This document shows positions 1-12,552 of a DNA stretch of 64,000 nt, piece by piece (position 1 is the stretch's first letter; every line of letters starts with the position of its first letter). The stretch lies in the NCBI GenBank assembly GCA_024138025.1, contig JAMXBD010002841.1, forward strand, positions 1 to 64,000. Direction: 5' to 3'. The position numbers and the translations under genes were made by a program. This stretch comes from Combretum micranthum (taxonomy: Eukaryota; Streptophyta; Magnoliopsida; Myrtales; Combretaceae). The notes beneath the pieces were generated by a model, which saw nothing but the letters and a program-made list of their open reading frames with translations, had not been told where the DNA came from and ran no database searches.

Positions 1-3000
1 CTTTCGACAACTCATTTTTCTGTTCTAATTCCTTTCTTTTTTTCCTCTTTAAAACCAACCTTCTTATAATGAAGTAAACTTTAGAGTAATTTATCAACGT
101 CTTTTCTCCTTCCTGGCACCTTAATTTTACTTAAGTGAGTTAGATTCTCTCGATGGCACCTTAAGCTTTATAAGAATTTCTCAAAAATACGCAGGGTAAA
201 TGTCAGACTTGATACCTTAGTTTTATACAAAAATTCAATTTGGCACCGCACTTTGAAGTGGTGCATTTAATCAAATTTTTATGGCTATTTTCACTATTTT
301 TTTTTTAACATTGTTTACTTTTTTGCTGACATGGAGAAATATTTATCATTATATTTTTACTACCTTTTCTAACATTGTCTAGCATTAATAGATTACCCCT
401 TCGGGGTCAACAAAAGTAACAAATGGCATTAAGTGAGTTAGTAAAATAGTTAAAAAATTTGATTGGATATTCAATTGATCATTTTAATGTTCAATAGTAA
501 GTTAAATTTTCATAAAATGTTCTAATACTGAATTTAATATTTTCTAAACCCATAATTAATTGCTACTTGAGTCTCCTTTATCACCACCTCACACTCATTG
601 AGCATTCTCCAAATATTTTCAAATTGAAATGCTTACAAATATTTTTTGTTACATAATATATATTGAAAGTTTGAATGGACAACCTCTCCTTACTTAATTC
701 AAATGATTTTTTTTTTTTTTAATTGGTTGGGCTTAAAGAATTAACATCCATAATTTATTGACTTAGAATGAAAGCTATAGGTAAACCAAATGACACCTAA
801 TTTTGGAAAAAGTCATTTTAGTAAGTTCTTTATTAAGTCTTTTTTCCCCTTTTATGGAAAGAAAATAAATATGTGTTGTATGGTGCTCAATTTAAGAGTT
901 TAGTAATGTAGTTAACCATACATATGACCAAAACCTCTATCTCTTCATCCCTGTGCAAACCCCATGAAATTTATATTATTTAGAAATTAAATTAGAATTA
1001 GTAATTTAAGAATATCATCATTATAAGTCTATAATTAGAGATATGATTAGAATGACTGCAAAGTAAAAGACAATATTAAAGATCAGATTAAATTTAAACA
1101 CTAAGACCCTTAAAACCTTAATGTGTAGTTTAAAATTAATTTAATCGAGTGAAGTTATTTAAGCGCATAAACTAGAATTTTAATAGTTAAGTATATAGGC
1201 TTAAAATTTCATTTTTACTTAATCATGCAAATTTAAATTATAATATTTGCTTATATAAACTTAAATTCTAATCACATAAACCTAAATTTTAATATTATTC
1301 AACCGCGTAAACTCAAAACTCGTTTTTTACTCAATCGCTAAGGTTAAAACTTTATAAAATAATTTAAAACCATAAATAAGGAATTTTAAATAATTTAAAA
1401 GCAAAGTTTTCAATATGAACATTTTCATTTTATTTACAAACATTAAATTCAAACTTTTAAACTATATAAAATCCTAATCGGGTAAATATAAACCCTAAAA
1501 ATTCTTAATCGCGTAACCTTAAAATTTAAAATAAAGTAAAATAAAATTTTTAAGAAAGTATAGGGAGTAAGTTCGATCAAGTGCACAGAAATTGTTTGTG
1601 AATTTCTCCTTTCCTTCCTAGTGTAATAAAATCATCATTACTTTTTCATATATTCAATATGTATATGTATATGTGTATATATCTATTTTTTTTGCTCAAA
1701 TCTAGCCTTGTCGTGATTTTTAAGAAGGAAAGACCATCAATTCCACTTTGTCTTATATAACAAATAAATATAGATAATTAAATAGTATGGATATAAAGAC
1801 CAAGACTCTTAAAAATCAAGCTTATCCCTTAGCTTCGTTAGCTATAGTTTAGGCTAGGAATAGTAAAAAAAATTTAATGATGAGTGGAGTGGATTTCTTC
1901 TTTCTTTCCTCCTCATAATTCATTGGATTGTTGTGAGATGTGTTGTCCCTACAATATATCATTTTCAAAATCAAACAATACCTATCTCCTCTATCTTATA
2001 AAATGACAAGAAACAAAGCCACATAGTCATTGAGTCAATTTCCCTTTCCTTTTCAAGCTAAAAGTAACTAAAATAAACATTTCCAACTCTCTAGGAAGCT
2101 TCTAAAATAGAAGGAATAACAAGTACAAAGGTAAGAAGGTCTTTCAGTCTTTCATTTTCAATTTAAGAAATATAAAGTTTTAACTTAACTCCTTTCATTT
2201 TCTTTCTAGAAGCAATAAGGAAATTCCACTCATATCCTCCACAAAGTCAAGGTAACCTATTCCAACCTCATTATTATGTTAGATGACAAGAACAAACCTT
2301 AACACTTGGAATGTCAATCCTAAGAACTTTGGTTATATTAAGGGAAGTCAATATTATGATGAAACATCTAATTACTTTATGTAGAATAGACTTATATAGG
2401 TAATCATGAAAATAACAAGATAGAAGACATTTATCCATGCTATATGTTCACTTGAAATAGGAAAATAAGGCCATCATATTGATCTATACTCAAAAGATAT
2501 ATTGACCTTGACAAATTTATTATTTAATGATGATTATCAAGCTTATACAAGGAATAAAAATCAAAACAAGAGCATATATGTACATATATAAGTGGCAGCC
2601 CAAAAAGAAAATAGGTCACCACATTATTTTAAATTCAAGTTTTATGATTTTACTTCCTATAAAGTAGATAAAGATGATTAAAGGAATTAATTAGTTAGTA
2701 AGGAAAATAAATAGTCTAAATATTATATATATGCACCTTTCCATATTTCTAAAAAAATAAACAACAAACTAATTTAGTATAAAATATGATATGAGAATTT
2801 ATATAAATAATTAGATAAGAAATAATATGAAAGTAAAATATATACATATATATGACTCATGGTTCCTTAAATAAAAGGAAATAAAAATTTTTAGTTTATA
2901 AAATCTAATTAGATTATTAAAAAGTTCTCGAAAAGAGCTTTTCAATGCCTATTCATATGCTCAAAATGGAGTAAAAATGAATATATTGTGTCTAGTTTAA

Positions 3001-3523
3001 GTTTAAGTGGTCAAAATTAGGATTTAAAGTCATTTAGATCACTTTTCTAGCAATATTAATTTTATGCGGATCAAATTAATCAAATAGATGAAATAATGAT
3101 AAAGTAGTCTCCATGAGCTTTAAAATGACTACTTAAGTGTTAAAATGGGATAATAAATGAGGAAATAGCAATTAAGTTTAGTAAAATACAAATTTAAAAC
3201 ACTTAGCCACAATTAGGAATACATATCCAATTATTATAGTATAACATGGTTATCATTACTTTATTTTGGGGAGAGAGATCCATTTTCTGACTTACCAGAG
3301 GATTATTATGACAAATAGACCGAAGATAGACCGGTGAGTAATTTAGATCCATTTCACTATATGTGTTTGTAGCATAGTACACTAAAATAAAATATAATGA
3401 AAATTGAATTATGTATGAGGATATAAGATTATGTGCAGCTTAGTAATTGTATTGACTATTGAATTACTATAATAAAAGTAGAAATCCTTTTATTTTAATA
3501 TCTATTTGATAAATTGATAAGTG
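1..3523. other. AT-rich intergenic DNA, no gene seen
   Basis: No open frame of useful length and no recognisable protein motif on either strand. The stretch is very AT-rich with many poly-A/T runs. Apart from the degenerate repeat at about 1130-1535, annotated separately, I see no structured feature here. Confidence 0.6.
1130..1535. repeat. Degenerate short repeat with a 'TAATCGCGTAAAC' core
   Basis: A motif of the type TTAATCRCRTAAACYTAAA recurs with many substitutions: around 1140 (ATCGAGTGAAG), 1160 (GCGCATAAACTAGAA), 1270 (ATCACATAAACC), 1300 (ACCGCGTAAACTC), 1475 (ATCGGGTAAATA) and 1508 (ATCGCGTAACC). Spacing is irregular, roughly 25 to 60 bases, so this is a decayed array rather than a clean satellite. 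Function unknown. Confidence 0.4.
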
Positions 3524-3531
3524 TTTGTAAT

Positions 3532-4611
3532 TAGGGATGCAATCGGATGGATCATTATAGGGTACCCAACCTGCTAATAACCCTATAGGGTTATAGGACG
3601 GGTTTGGTAAATAATTTTGTGACCCTATAAGGTCGTGGGTCGGGTTCGAGTCATAGTTTTAACCCTATAGAGTCGACCTAATCGGCTAAAATTTTTTATT
3701 AAAAAAATATAATTTTGAATTAAAAAAACTTAACAAACATTAATGTTTATCATAATTCGCACATTACCAAGTTGTTATAGGTAAGTAATTTTTTTAACTT
3801 ATATATAAAAATAGAGGGATAAGTAATATTGTTGTTACCAACTTATTACTGGTGTTGGAAATTAAATATTAGATAACATGTCAAAGTAATAATTTTATTA
3901 TTTTTTAATTGACATAATTTATTACTTAATATAATTTAAAATGTGTATTTTATTAACTAAAAATAGTATTAAGCTCATATTTTCTATTGTTTTCAATATT
4001 TTGACATTCATGTCCTTTTTTTTTAACTAGAAAAATTAAAATGAAATGCCACTTGCAACTTGAAAAGATAGAAGGCTAGCTTCATAAATTTTGTATTACA
4101 AGTTTGAAATAAAATTTTCCTTGTTTAGAATGGCGTTTATATTTGCATTACACTTAATAGCATATTTCAATATAGGAATATACATGCAAAAGAATCACAT
4201 CTTATCCCACATCAAAATTAAATAATAAAGTATATATAAAAATAAAAAATTACAAAAGAAGAAATATGCGTCACATATATACAATAGCTTTTGATATTAT
4301 ACATTGTCTTATTATTACACTTTTTTAAAGGTATTGATATAGAATATGTAATGTGGGGTTGATATTACATTTTCCTGTTTGCATGAACCTTTACACAATA
4401 AGAATGAAAAAGGAAAAAAAAAAAAGAGTAAAAACACAATCAGATTAGCGGAATGGGGATGGGATGGGGCTATGACCCTATAGAGGTGGGTTTGGGTATT
4501 ATATAAAGAACCATATAGGGTTGCAGGTCAGGTTTTGGAGACCCTATAAGGAATCGGGTCGAGTTCGGGTTTTATATGACTAGTCCAAAACCTACCCCGG
4601 TTGTATCTCTA
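3532..4611. mobile_element. hAT-like non-autonomous DNA transposon (copy 1)
   Basis: The left end reads TAGGGATGCAATCGG and the right end, read inward, TAGAGATACAACCGG, an imperfect terminal inverted repeat of about 15 bp. It is flanked by near-identical 8-bp target duplications, TTTGTAAT (3524-3531) and TTTGTGAT (4612-4619). An 8-bp duplication with TAGGGATG-type ends is typical of the hAT superfamily. The subterminal parts are rich in CCCTATAGGG-like words. The interior has no transposase; the only open frame (4576-4794) overlaps the right end and resembles nothing. A second family member lies at 48922-49678. Confidence 0.7.
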
Positions 4612-5407
4612 TTTGTGATTAAAGTGATCATTTTAATAACAGGACTAAAAATATTAGATTTTATAATAAATTATCATGTATTACACGAATTGCATAAATT
4701 GCAATATTTTGAGGTTATATTGCTACGTGTTAACATTTTAGACTTATGGATTCAGTTGGTACTTCTAGATGTGAATTTCTTATTTTTACGCTAAGTTTTC
4801 ATTGATCTATTTGGTTCCATGGGAACTATTTAACACTAAAGGAACATCAGCCATAGGATCAAAATGAAATATTTAACACTTAATGGAGTTCTAAGTTTTC
4901 AAGGGTAAGTGGAGATAATTTAAATTATTTTTAAATGCATGCATATATTCTCTCTTTCCTTGGTTCTTAGTTTCTCCTGGCTCGGTCAATCGGTACCGGT
5001 TTTTGATAACCTTGGTGTGAGGGTGTAAATCTACACCCTTTGAATTCCGATCATTCAAATTTGTATCTATTACATATGATTGAGTATTGCATTACATATA
5101 CTTATTAATCAAACTTGCTTGTGATTGTGTGATGTGGAATAAAATCTGATGACTTCACTAAGCTATGGTTTCGCTCACACCTTTATAAGCATTTTAGGTT
5201 CTAGGCCAGTACGTGTTCATGACTTGTGCTAAACCGGACTTTTGTGAGGGCACGAGTCTTAAAGTTAAGGATTAGAGCTAGGAGGAAAAGCTTAAAGCAT
5301 AAAATAGAATTGTTTAGTTTAAATATCTTTTGTCATCATTGTCCTAAAAATACTTGATCTGTAATAAATAATAATTGATAGTGATGCATGGTACTACTTT
5401 ATTTGCT

Positions 5408-5433
5408 ATATATATATATATATATATATATAT
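5408..5433. repeat. (TA)n microsatellite
   Basis: Uninterrupted TA dinucleotide run of about 13 units in AT-rich intergenic DNA. Confidence 0.9.
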
Positions 5434-7169
5434 TCGAATTTCTTATCAAAGCAACTTCGACTGTTTGTATGTCACTTTCCTTGGAGTAATTTAGTAGCTT
5501 AAGTTATTATGATTTATATTGATGATCTATTAAACAAGCCTTATAGATTCTAAGGACATCAGTTGGATTCATAATGACTTAATACTACTATGGTACCCTT
5601 CGGAGTGTGACACTTTGACCAAACATGTGTGAATATTTTCTTGAATTGTGTAACATTGGTCTTGTAATTTAAGTCATATGATGGCATTTAGAGGTTGTGT
5701 TCCTAAATTTTGTTGTATTTCACTATTTTCATTATCCCTTTGGATTTATCATGATCTACTTTTATCTCATTAAATTTGCCTGCACATAGTTGTGAGCCAT
5801 CTAAACCATTTAAAAATTGAATTAATTTTGTAAAAAAAACTTTTTCTTTAATAAGGTAACTTATTTAGCGCATAAATCAAGTCCTATGGCCACGAAGGAC
5901 CTACTCTAAGCCTACTTAGTTACTACCTAGTCTTTATTTGCTTCTAGAATTGCCACTCAACTGTGCTTATTTAATAGTCATGACAAATTTTAAATTTTTA
6001 ATAATGGATCAAGTCCTTGACGATTTCAACTTAATAGCATTGTAATGCATGTGTTTTATTGAAGGTCAGCAACAATTACTTTTGTTAATCACTAAATCAA
6101 CTTGATTTTTTTTTTTATACATGCTATGCTACCTAACATAGATTTACTACTACCCTTAACATTATAGGTTTTTTTGTCCCTTAGTTCAAAATTTAAAAAT
6201 CCTTGACGATTTTTTAAGAAACCCCATTGTTAAAATTGTGTGACTTTTCAACAAAGGATTGTGTTTAATGTAGATTCTAACACAACTTCCTCGAGTAGGA
6301 TTTCCACAAAATAAATTGAAGACAGTTTTTTTTTCCCAATAACTTGGATCTTTGGTATAGAATAGGAGGGCTAACATAAGAAGATCATTTATTTGGGTTG
6401 CCTATTCTTATTAGAATTACAAGGTATGTGATAGCCAAAGAGGGATATTACCATTTGCTTTGTGGTGAAAATCGATCTGACACCATCAAATGGAGAATAT
6501 TAATTACGTAGGAAGAAAAGTGAAAGATGGCTGAATGCAGGTTTGTGTGTTAGCAAAATCGATACAATAGTTTATTGTAGAAAGTTGCACTACCTAAAAG
6601 AAAGGAAGATGACTTTGAATATTGGTGTTTGAAGAAGGATTTTAAGGGTTTAAAGTCATACTTCCCTAAATAGGTGAAATTGGGGTAAACATGAAGAGTT
6701 AGAACATTTAATACATAACTGACCATTCTCAACCACCTTTCAAAATTACCCCTTATCAAAAATTCAAAATCCATTCCTAACATCGGCCAAAAACAAAAAC
6801 ATTCCTAACTTTTACTCTCTTCACCATGGGCTAAAAAAGTAAAAACTACTGGTGGAGCTAGTTTATGTATTTTCAGACAATGCAAAAATGCGAATGCCTC
6901 TCATATTTGAAAGTTGTCTTTTATATTTTACCTACTCCCTAACTAATCCGTAATTTTTTTTTTTTTTACTTTTTCATTTTTTTCTCTTAAGAGACAAATA
7001 GAAATCAATCCTGACCTTAACCTTGGGAAAGCTTTACGCAAATCTCACTTTACGGTCTAGCTAGGTAACACTCATTTGAGTTTCTAGAAAAGATTATATT
7101 AATCATACTTGTTCATTCGGATAATCTAATGTTAAACATGGATTTGCTCCCATAAATTCACCTTATCTA

Positions 7170-7560
7170 ATGACACGCTTGGTATTATAAGAATCGCGAT
7201 TTCAGATTTTATTCTCATTCTTATGTTTGTAAGAGATTTTAAAAATCGGAGTCGGGATTTCTAGAATCATAATTTTGGTTTTAGGAAAATATAAGTTTGC
7301 CTTTGAGAATGAGGAATTGTAACTCCATTTCTCCTTCATTAGTTAATTATTCAAAACTACCTTTTGATCCAACCACCTATATATTATCATAATTATCATA
7401 AGTAGAATCTTTTATAAATACTCCATGGATTATCCAAAGAAATTGATTTCTCAAACTTTTACTCATTCCAATCCATTCAATTCCATTCAATTTCTTCCAT
7501 TCTAATCCATTACAGACAACACAATTCTAGTGTACTAAATGTAACATAAGTAAATTTTCT
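7170..7560. mobile_element. Possible MITE (GGTAT...AAGAATCG type)
   Basis: The left side reads CTTGGTATTATAAGAATCG and the right side ends in a stretch like CTAGTGTACTAAATGTAAC. Both resemble, in opposite orientation, the ends of the repeat at 14662-15008. No coding capacity. I could not fix the exact ends or a target duplication, so this is tentative. Confidence 0.3.
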
Positions 7561-8571
7561 CTAAATTACAATCACTACACACTAACCTATAACTCAATAG
7601 AAAGATAATTAAATATTTCATAAGTGAATCAAATGAGGTATTTGTGAGAAGTAATGATTAAAATTTATCAAAAACTATCTAAACATTGATAGTTATAAAA
7701 ATATTGATAATATTATTTCTTTGTTTAATTTACTTAACAAAATAATAATTAATTTTTTTTAAACATTCAAAACATCCATATCCAATTTAACTTATCTCAA
7801 TTGCTGAATTTCCATATGATCTACCCATTATTATTTCTCTATAATTACCTTTTTTTTTTATCATCACTTAATCATTTTTATTTAGGGAAATATTGATAAA
7901 TATTTAATTTCCTTTTTTTTTATCATACACTTTCATTTTATTTATTAGATATTATAGAAAAATACCATCAACAAAAAAATAAATTTAAATATAAAAATGC
8001 ATTTACGATCATGGTTGTCAAAATCACGATGTCACTGTTAATTCATACATATATGTAGATAAGAAGAATCATACAAAATCATGCAAAACCGATAAAATTA
8101 TAAACTTGTAGAATCTATGTCTAAATTCATAATTCTACTAAATCATCACCTTAATAAATTTTCATCTATTCTAATTAAGAAAAAACATATAACATCATAA
8201 ACTAGAATAATCGTATATTTGATTCGCGAATTTGACAACCATGCTTGTGATCTCCAAACTCAATCTATTTACATCGAATTTGATTTATTGGAATTATATA
8301 AAATTAGAAAGGAATAACAATTCCTTTATTTTTTTCAATTAAGGATAGTAGGGTAAAACACATGTCTATCCTTGCTACTATAAATAATTACTAGTTGGTA
8401 TAAAAAAAAAATTTTTTTTTACAGTGCAAAATTGCATTTTTAAGACCGGTCATGCAAAATTTACATGTAAATTGTATTTATAAAACGTGATATTATGTTT
8501 TCGTACAATCCTTAAACCGCATTTTATATCAAGGATAAATGATTTAAAAATGTAAATGGTGTTTCTTTTTC

Positions 8572-8800
8572 GCGAAAAGGAAAAAAATATTAATATTTTT
8601 ATAAATAATTACGAAAATGCCACTGGGATGAAAATAATCCCAGAAATAGGCAACACGGCCTCGTCTCTTCAAGAGACGAGGTCGTTAGTGCCTGACCTCG
8701 TCTCTTGAAGAGACGAGGCCAAGTGTCGGCACGACTCGTCTCTCCAAAGAGTGGCCTCGTCTCTTCAAGAGACGAGTCACGCCAAGAGACGAGGCCAGGC
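8572..8800 (+). repeat. Left terminal inverted repeat of the MULE, with palindromes
   Basis: Mirror copy of the right end at about 13830-14075, with few differences. Nested in it are short perfect palindromes: arms CCTCGTCTCTT/AAGAGACGAGG with a one-base centre at 8659-8681 and 8696-8718, and variants with the core GAGACGAG in the rest of the segment to about 8792. Confidence 0.85.
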
Positions 8801-9129
8801 TAAAATCAGCCAAATCCTATTATATTTCTTGAAAAAGCAAAAATTTACATTAAAAACCTGTAAAAACCTGTCAAATACAAATATAAACAGCCATAGAAGC
8901 CATTAACCATCCTCCACCATGGCCAAAAAACTAACAAACTACATGTTTCCAAGCTCAATCGAAACTCACATTTCCGATCCCAATCATACACGTGCAATGA
9001 AAATATGAGTATTCGTAGCGTCAAAATACATAATAGGAAATGAAATAGAATGAAATCTATACATACAAGAATAATACAAGAAAATAAGAAGCTACGTACC
9101 CAAAAAGGAAAAAAAAAAAGAAGAAAATC

Positions 9130-11385
9130 TATATATCGTCCACTAGTCCTACTACTGCTGTGTGTCCCTGCTCCCTCGTGCGCAGCCTCTACCCCGCCTA
9201 ACGTATGTCCTCGGGAATGGGGTACGCTGATGATGAGGATACGGTAAATATGGGCCAGTCTCTGTAACTGGAGGGGGCTCCTCTCCCGTAGCAGCACTGT
9301 ACTGATGGAATGGGACAGGGTCTGGCTCGACCTGTGTAAGGCCCTCCCCCATATCATGAGATGGCGATGGTCGCCTCTTCTATGGAGCCAGGGGAGTGTG
9401 GAAGTCACTGGATGATGGGTCTGGCATGGGGGTGTCCACCATGGCGTAAGAAGTGGATGACGGGCCAGCCCCGTCATGAATGACCTGAGAAGGACCAGAC
9501 TCATCGAATGGAGGTAGGTCGGACGGCTCAGGCTCATCTCTGACCTATATACCTGGAGCCCGAGCTCGCCCCCGACCCCGTCGCCGTCCCCGCCCACGCC
9601 TCTCTCTAGAAGGATGTCGTCTCTTTAGGGTATGAGGCTGTGGGTCACCCTGTGCTGCTGCGGCTGGTGGAGCTGGTGGTACTGGATCATTGAAGTTCAA
9701 CCCCATAAACTCATCCACTACACGACAGATATCTCGTGCAGTGGATGCAGTGAGCTCTGGGGGCATGTCTGGGACGCTAGAAATGAAATCAGCCTGCGAG
9801 TAATAGCAAATATTTATATCAGTTAGTGGGTAATAAGTCAGTACAAGTCAGTAATAGTAGAGATAAAGCTTATAGAGGCGGTGATCTTACCATGTATCGC
9901 ATGATAGCTCTCGCACGACCGATCCAGCGCCAGGTAATCGTATGTTACCACTGGAAGTAATCGTCAGATGTCCCAGCCGGCAAATCTGGCATCTGTACAA
10001 TGCAATCACGCCGAGCATCCACTCAGCAATCCACCTGGCGTGCTCGGACTGCCAGTTCCACTCGGAACGTCCCCTCATGTCAATCTCATGGAGGGGTCTC
10101 ATATCAGCAGGGGGGGCTGGTATCTCTTGGAAGCCGCTAAACTGTCTGAGCACTCTATCCGGATAGTAGTGCTCGACCAGGTAGAAGCATACCAATGGTA
10201 CTCGGGCACGCCATACATCGTTGCCTACCAGGCAGTATGGTGGAAGGGCGGGCAGTATGGAGCTGTATGGGTCCCACACCACCTGTGGAAGTAGCAAAAG
10301 TGATCAAATGCATTAGAAAATGATCGTACAATAGCAATTTAAGAGTAGATGACAATGGAAATCGAAAGTGATCTACGGCATACCTGATGCGGCATCTGTC
10401 GATCAAATGAGGCGCGGTACTCAATCAATAGGTGGGTCGACACACGGGTCACGTCGAAAGTCGCACTCCAATGACTGATAAGTGGGCGGCCTGCGGTAAC
10501 AGAGCTCAGCAGTCGCCGTACCGGGACAATGTGGGGGAAGTGCTCCCATGCCCATATCTGCAGGACAACTAGTGGTCCTGCCATGTCTCCCGTGTCGATG
10601 TCGGAAGCCAGACATAGCTGCCTGTATAGCCAAGCCAAACAGGTTGCTCCCCATGCGTGCTGCCCTGCCTGCTCGAAATCTCGTAGCAGCTGGAGGTACA
10701 TAAGATGGACGTAGTTCGAGGATTTATCTGCGACAATGAATCCCCCAAGCAGCAGCAGAATGTATGCTCTGGCATGACGTCGGGATCATCGCGTCATCAG
10801 CAAAGTCCGGTAGGTCGCTGAAGTGGCTATCCAACCACGACATCTTCAGCCCGCCTCCATCCATGTCGACGCCGGGGATTGGCCGAACCCCTAATAACTC
10901 CTTGCACAGATCTGGCCAATCCATGCGAGCCGTGCCAGTAACGGCCAATCCATCTACAGGGAGGCCCGTCAGGATAGCAACGTCCTGCAGCGTCACAGTC
11001 CACTCTTCCGTGGTCATGTGGAACATATGTGTCTCTGGGCCCCATCGCTCGACCAGAGCTGTAATCAGATGCCAATCAAGCTGAATGAAAGGCATCTGAG
11101 CCGCGCCTATGAACCCTGCCTGGGCCAGGAATGGCACAAGACGCTCGTCCACATCTGTGGGTATACCAGCAGGTCACCTAAGCCTGGCCTCTCTCCGACG
11201 ACAATGAAGTACCTCATGCTCCTACAATAAAATGAACATGTTTATTAAAAACCATAAACATCGCAACGAACAAAACTAGAATCACTGGAATAGATAAATA
11301 AACAGACCTGCCCATCCCAGGCTAGAGTGGACATATGTACAGGCTGCTGCGTCAGTAGTGAACTATCGATCGGTCTGGGATCCAT
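9130..11385 (-). pseudogene. Plant mobile domain (PMD / MAIN-like) gene, transposon cargo
   Basis: Minus-strand gene with at least four exons: 11385-11308, 11221-10384, 10282-9891 and 9793 to about 9545 or beyond. Introns of 86, 101 and 97 bases have GT..AG ends and kept phase. Exon 1 starts MDPRPIDSSLL, typical of transposon PMD proteins. Exon 2 holds the PMD core (WGPETHMFHM, EWTVTLQDVAILTGLPVDG, then DLCKELLG and a tryptophan-rich stretch with WEHFPHI). Exon 4 turns proline-rich, then arginine/glycine-rich (RRGRGRRRGRGRARAPG). PMD proteins are known as relatives of Arabidopsis MAIN/MAIL1 and as passengers of MULEs and gypsy elements; their biochemical role is unclear. Damage: stop TGA at 11174-11176, a frameshift near 10755-10775, further frame changes near 10010 and a TAA near 9946. 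Open coding-like sequence continues to about 9130. The exon structure is my inference. Confidence 0.8.
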
Positions 11386-11432
11386 CTGCAAAGAAACAAT
11401 AAGGAGATGTTATTATTGACGACAAGTTCGCA

Positions 11433-12552
11433 TTATAAACATGCACGAAAAACATAATGACAGGCATGACTCAAGAATACATTGTGCATAACGTTTGGAA
11501 ATAAATAATTACCACCACGACTGGACTGCCCCGTAACTAGTCTACCCGCCGATCCCGTATTTGGACAACTTCTTATGTTGTGGCCCTGCTCCCCACAACA
11601 ATCGCATGAGTAACCGCGGGGGCCCTCTCGAATGTCCATCTCGTTTTGGAATCGTTTCTCCCTAGGTCGACCCTTTTTTCTAATAAGTCCTGGATTAGGG
11701 TGCCACTTTGGTAAGTCCACCCACGTCCAGTTTGCCTTATCGGCTGCGGGAATGAAGGAACGACCATACACTCTTAGTTGGTGATCCCACCTGTACCACT
11801 GTCCCACGTAGGCAACACAATCCATGTGCATTGTCCCCATCACTCATGCCATGCGAACATGGAATTCTATATGTCTGCCACTTGTTACAACTACATCTGC
11901 ATGATCGTAACTCCACTTTTTGTATGTGGTCCCCCTTCTGACCATACATTATTGGACGTGGTGCAGTTATGACCTCGTATATCCGTTCTTGGTAGTCGAA
12001 ACAAGTAATTCTATGGGAACTAGATATATTGTTCCATCGCTCAAACTTATTCGCAGCGTATTCTGTGAGCAACTTACCCATACTCATGGCATCGCTTGCT
12101 TCATGCCTTTGCTTATTAAATATGGAGTTGCAATTGTAGAAGGTTTTCTTCACCAATGCAGCCACAGGTAAGTACCTGGCGTCTTTTATAACTGAATTGT
12201 AACTCTCTGCCATGTTTGTTGTGTCAAGGCCAAATCTGACACCTTCATCGTGGGATAAAGTCCACATGCATGGGGGCAACTCACGAAAATATCGTGCTGT
12301 CCAAGGATTGCTTTGAAGTGCAGCATTGAAATATCCGTGGAACTTCCGAATCTGGGTTTGATAGGCAGCTCTTTTAACAATTTCCTTACACCTATTTACT
12401 TTCAGTCTATTGCAAATAATCTCCACTATTTGCTCATATCTTGCATTCCTACTAACACTGACCATAGCAACAGGTCGCTTATCATAACCAAAACCTTCAT
12501 CCCCTTGCACAATATTCCCATGAGCGTACAGTACGAACTTCGCTTTATCCAT
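11433..12552 (-). pseudogene. MULE transposase, internally deleted
   Basis: The frame 12552-11737 begins MDKAKFVLYAHGNIVQ, the N-terminal part of PMD-associated MULE transposases. After about 50 residues it jumps to the C-terminal half (HGYFNAALQSNPWTARY, then NMAESYNSVIKDARYLPV), ending in a SWIM zinc finger (CRCSCNKW...PCSHG). The frame then shifts, and 11843-11433 continues with LPKWHPNPGLIRKKGRP and a zinc knuckle (CDCCGEQGHNIRSC). The central region that carries the catalytic DDE residues in this family is missing, apparently by internal deletion, so this copy could not catalyse transposition. It lies directly upstream of the PMD gene on the same strand. Confidence 0.85.

Larger units (their letters stand above)
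4620..8562. other. AT-rich intergenic DNA
   Basis: No convincing coding region. Contents noted: a (TA)n microsatellite at about 5408-5433, several T-rich tracts, and a possible MITE at about 7170-7560, listed separately. The small minus-strand open frames at 6186-6377 and 6550-6783 show no family motif and look like chance frames. Confidence 0.6.

Noticed and set aside
4576..4794. Open frame of 72 codons at the right end of hAT copy 1
   Set aside because: It crosses the element boundary and has no recognisable motif.
8655..8795. CRISPR-like array of short repeats
   Set aside because: The units are palindromes without equal unique spacers, lie symmetrically in both transposon ends, and the DNA is plant nuclear.
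8845..9597. Minus-strand open frame of 250 codons
   Set aside because: Its sequence shows no family motif and overlaps the PMD tail in another frame, so it is a shadow of the PMD 3' region and adjoining non-coding sequence.
9887..11230. Plus-strand open frames over the PMD gene (9942-10294, 10764-11084 and others)
   Set aside because: They are antisense shadows; only the minus strand gives PMD motifs with matching introns.
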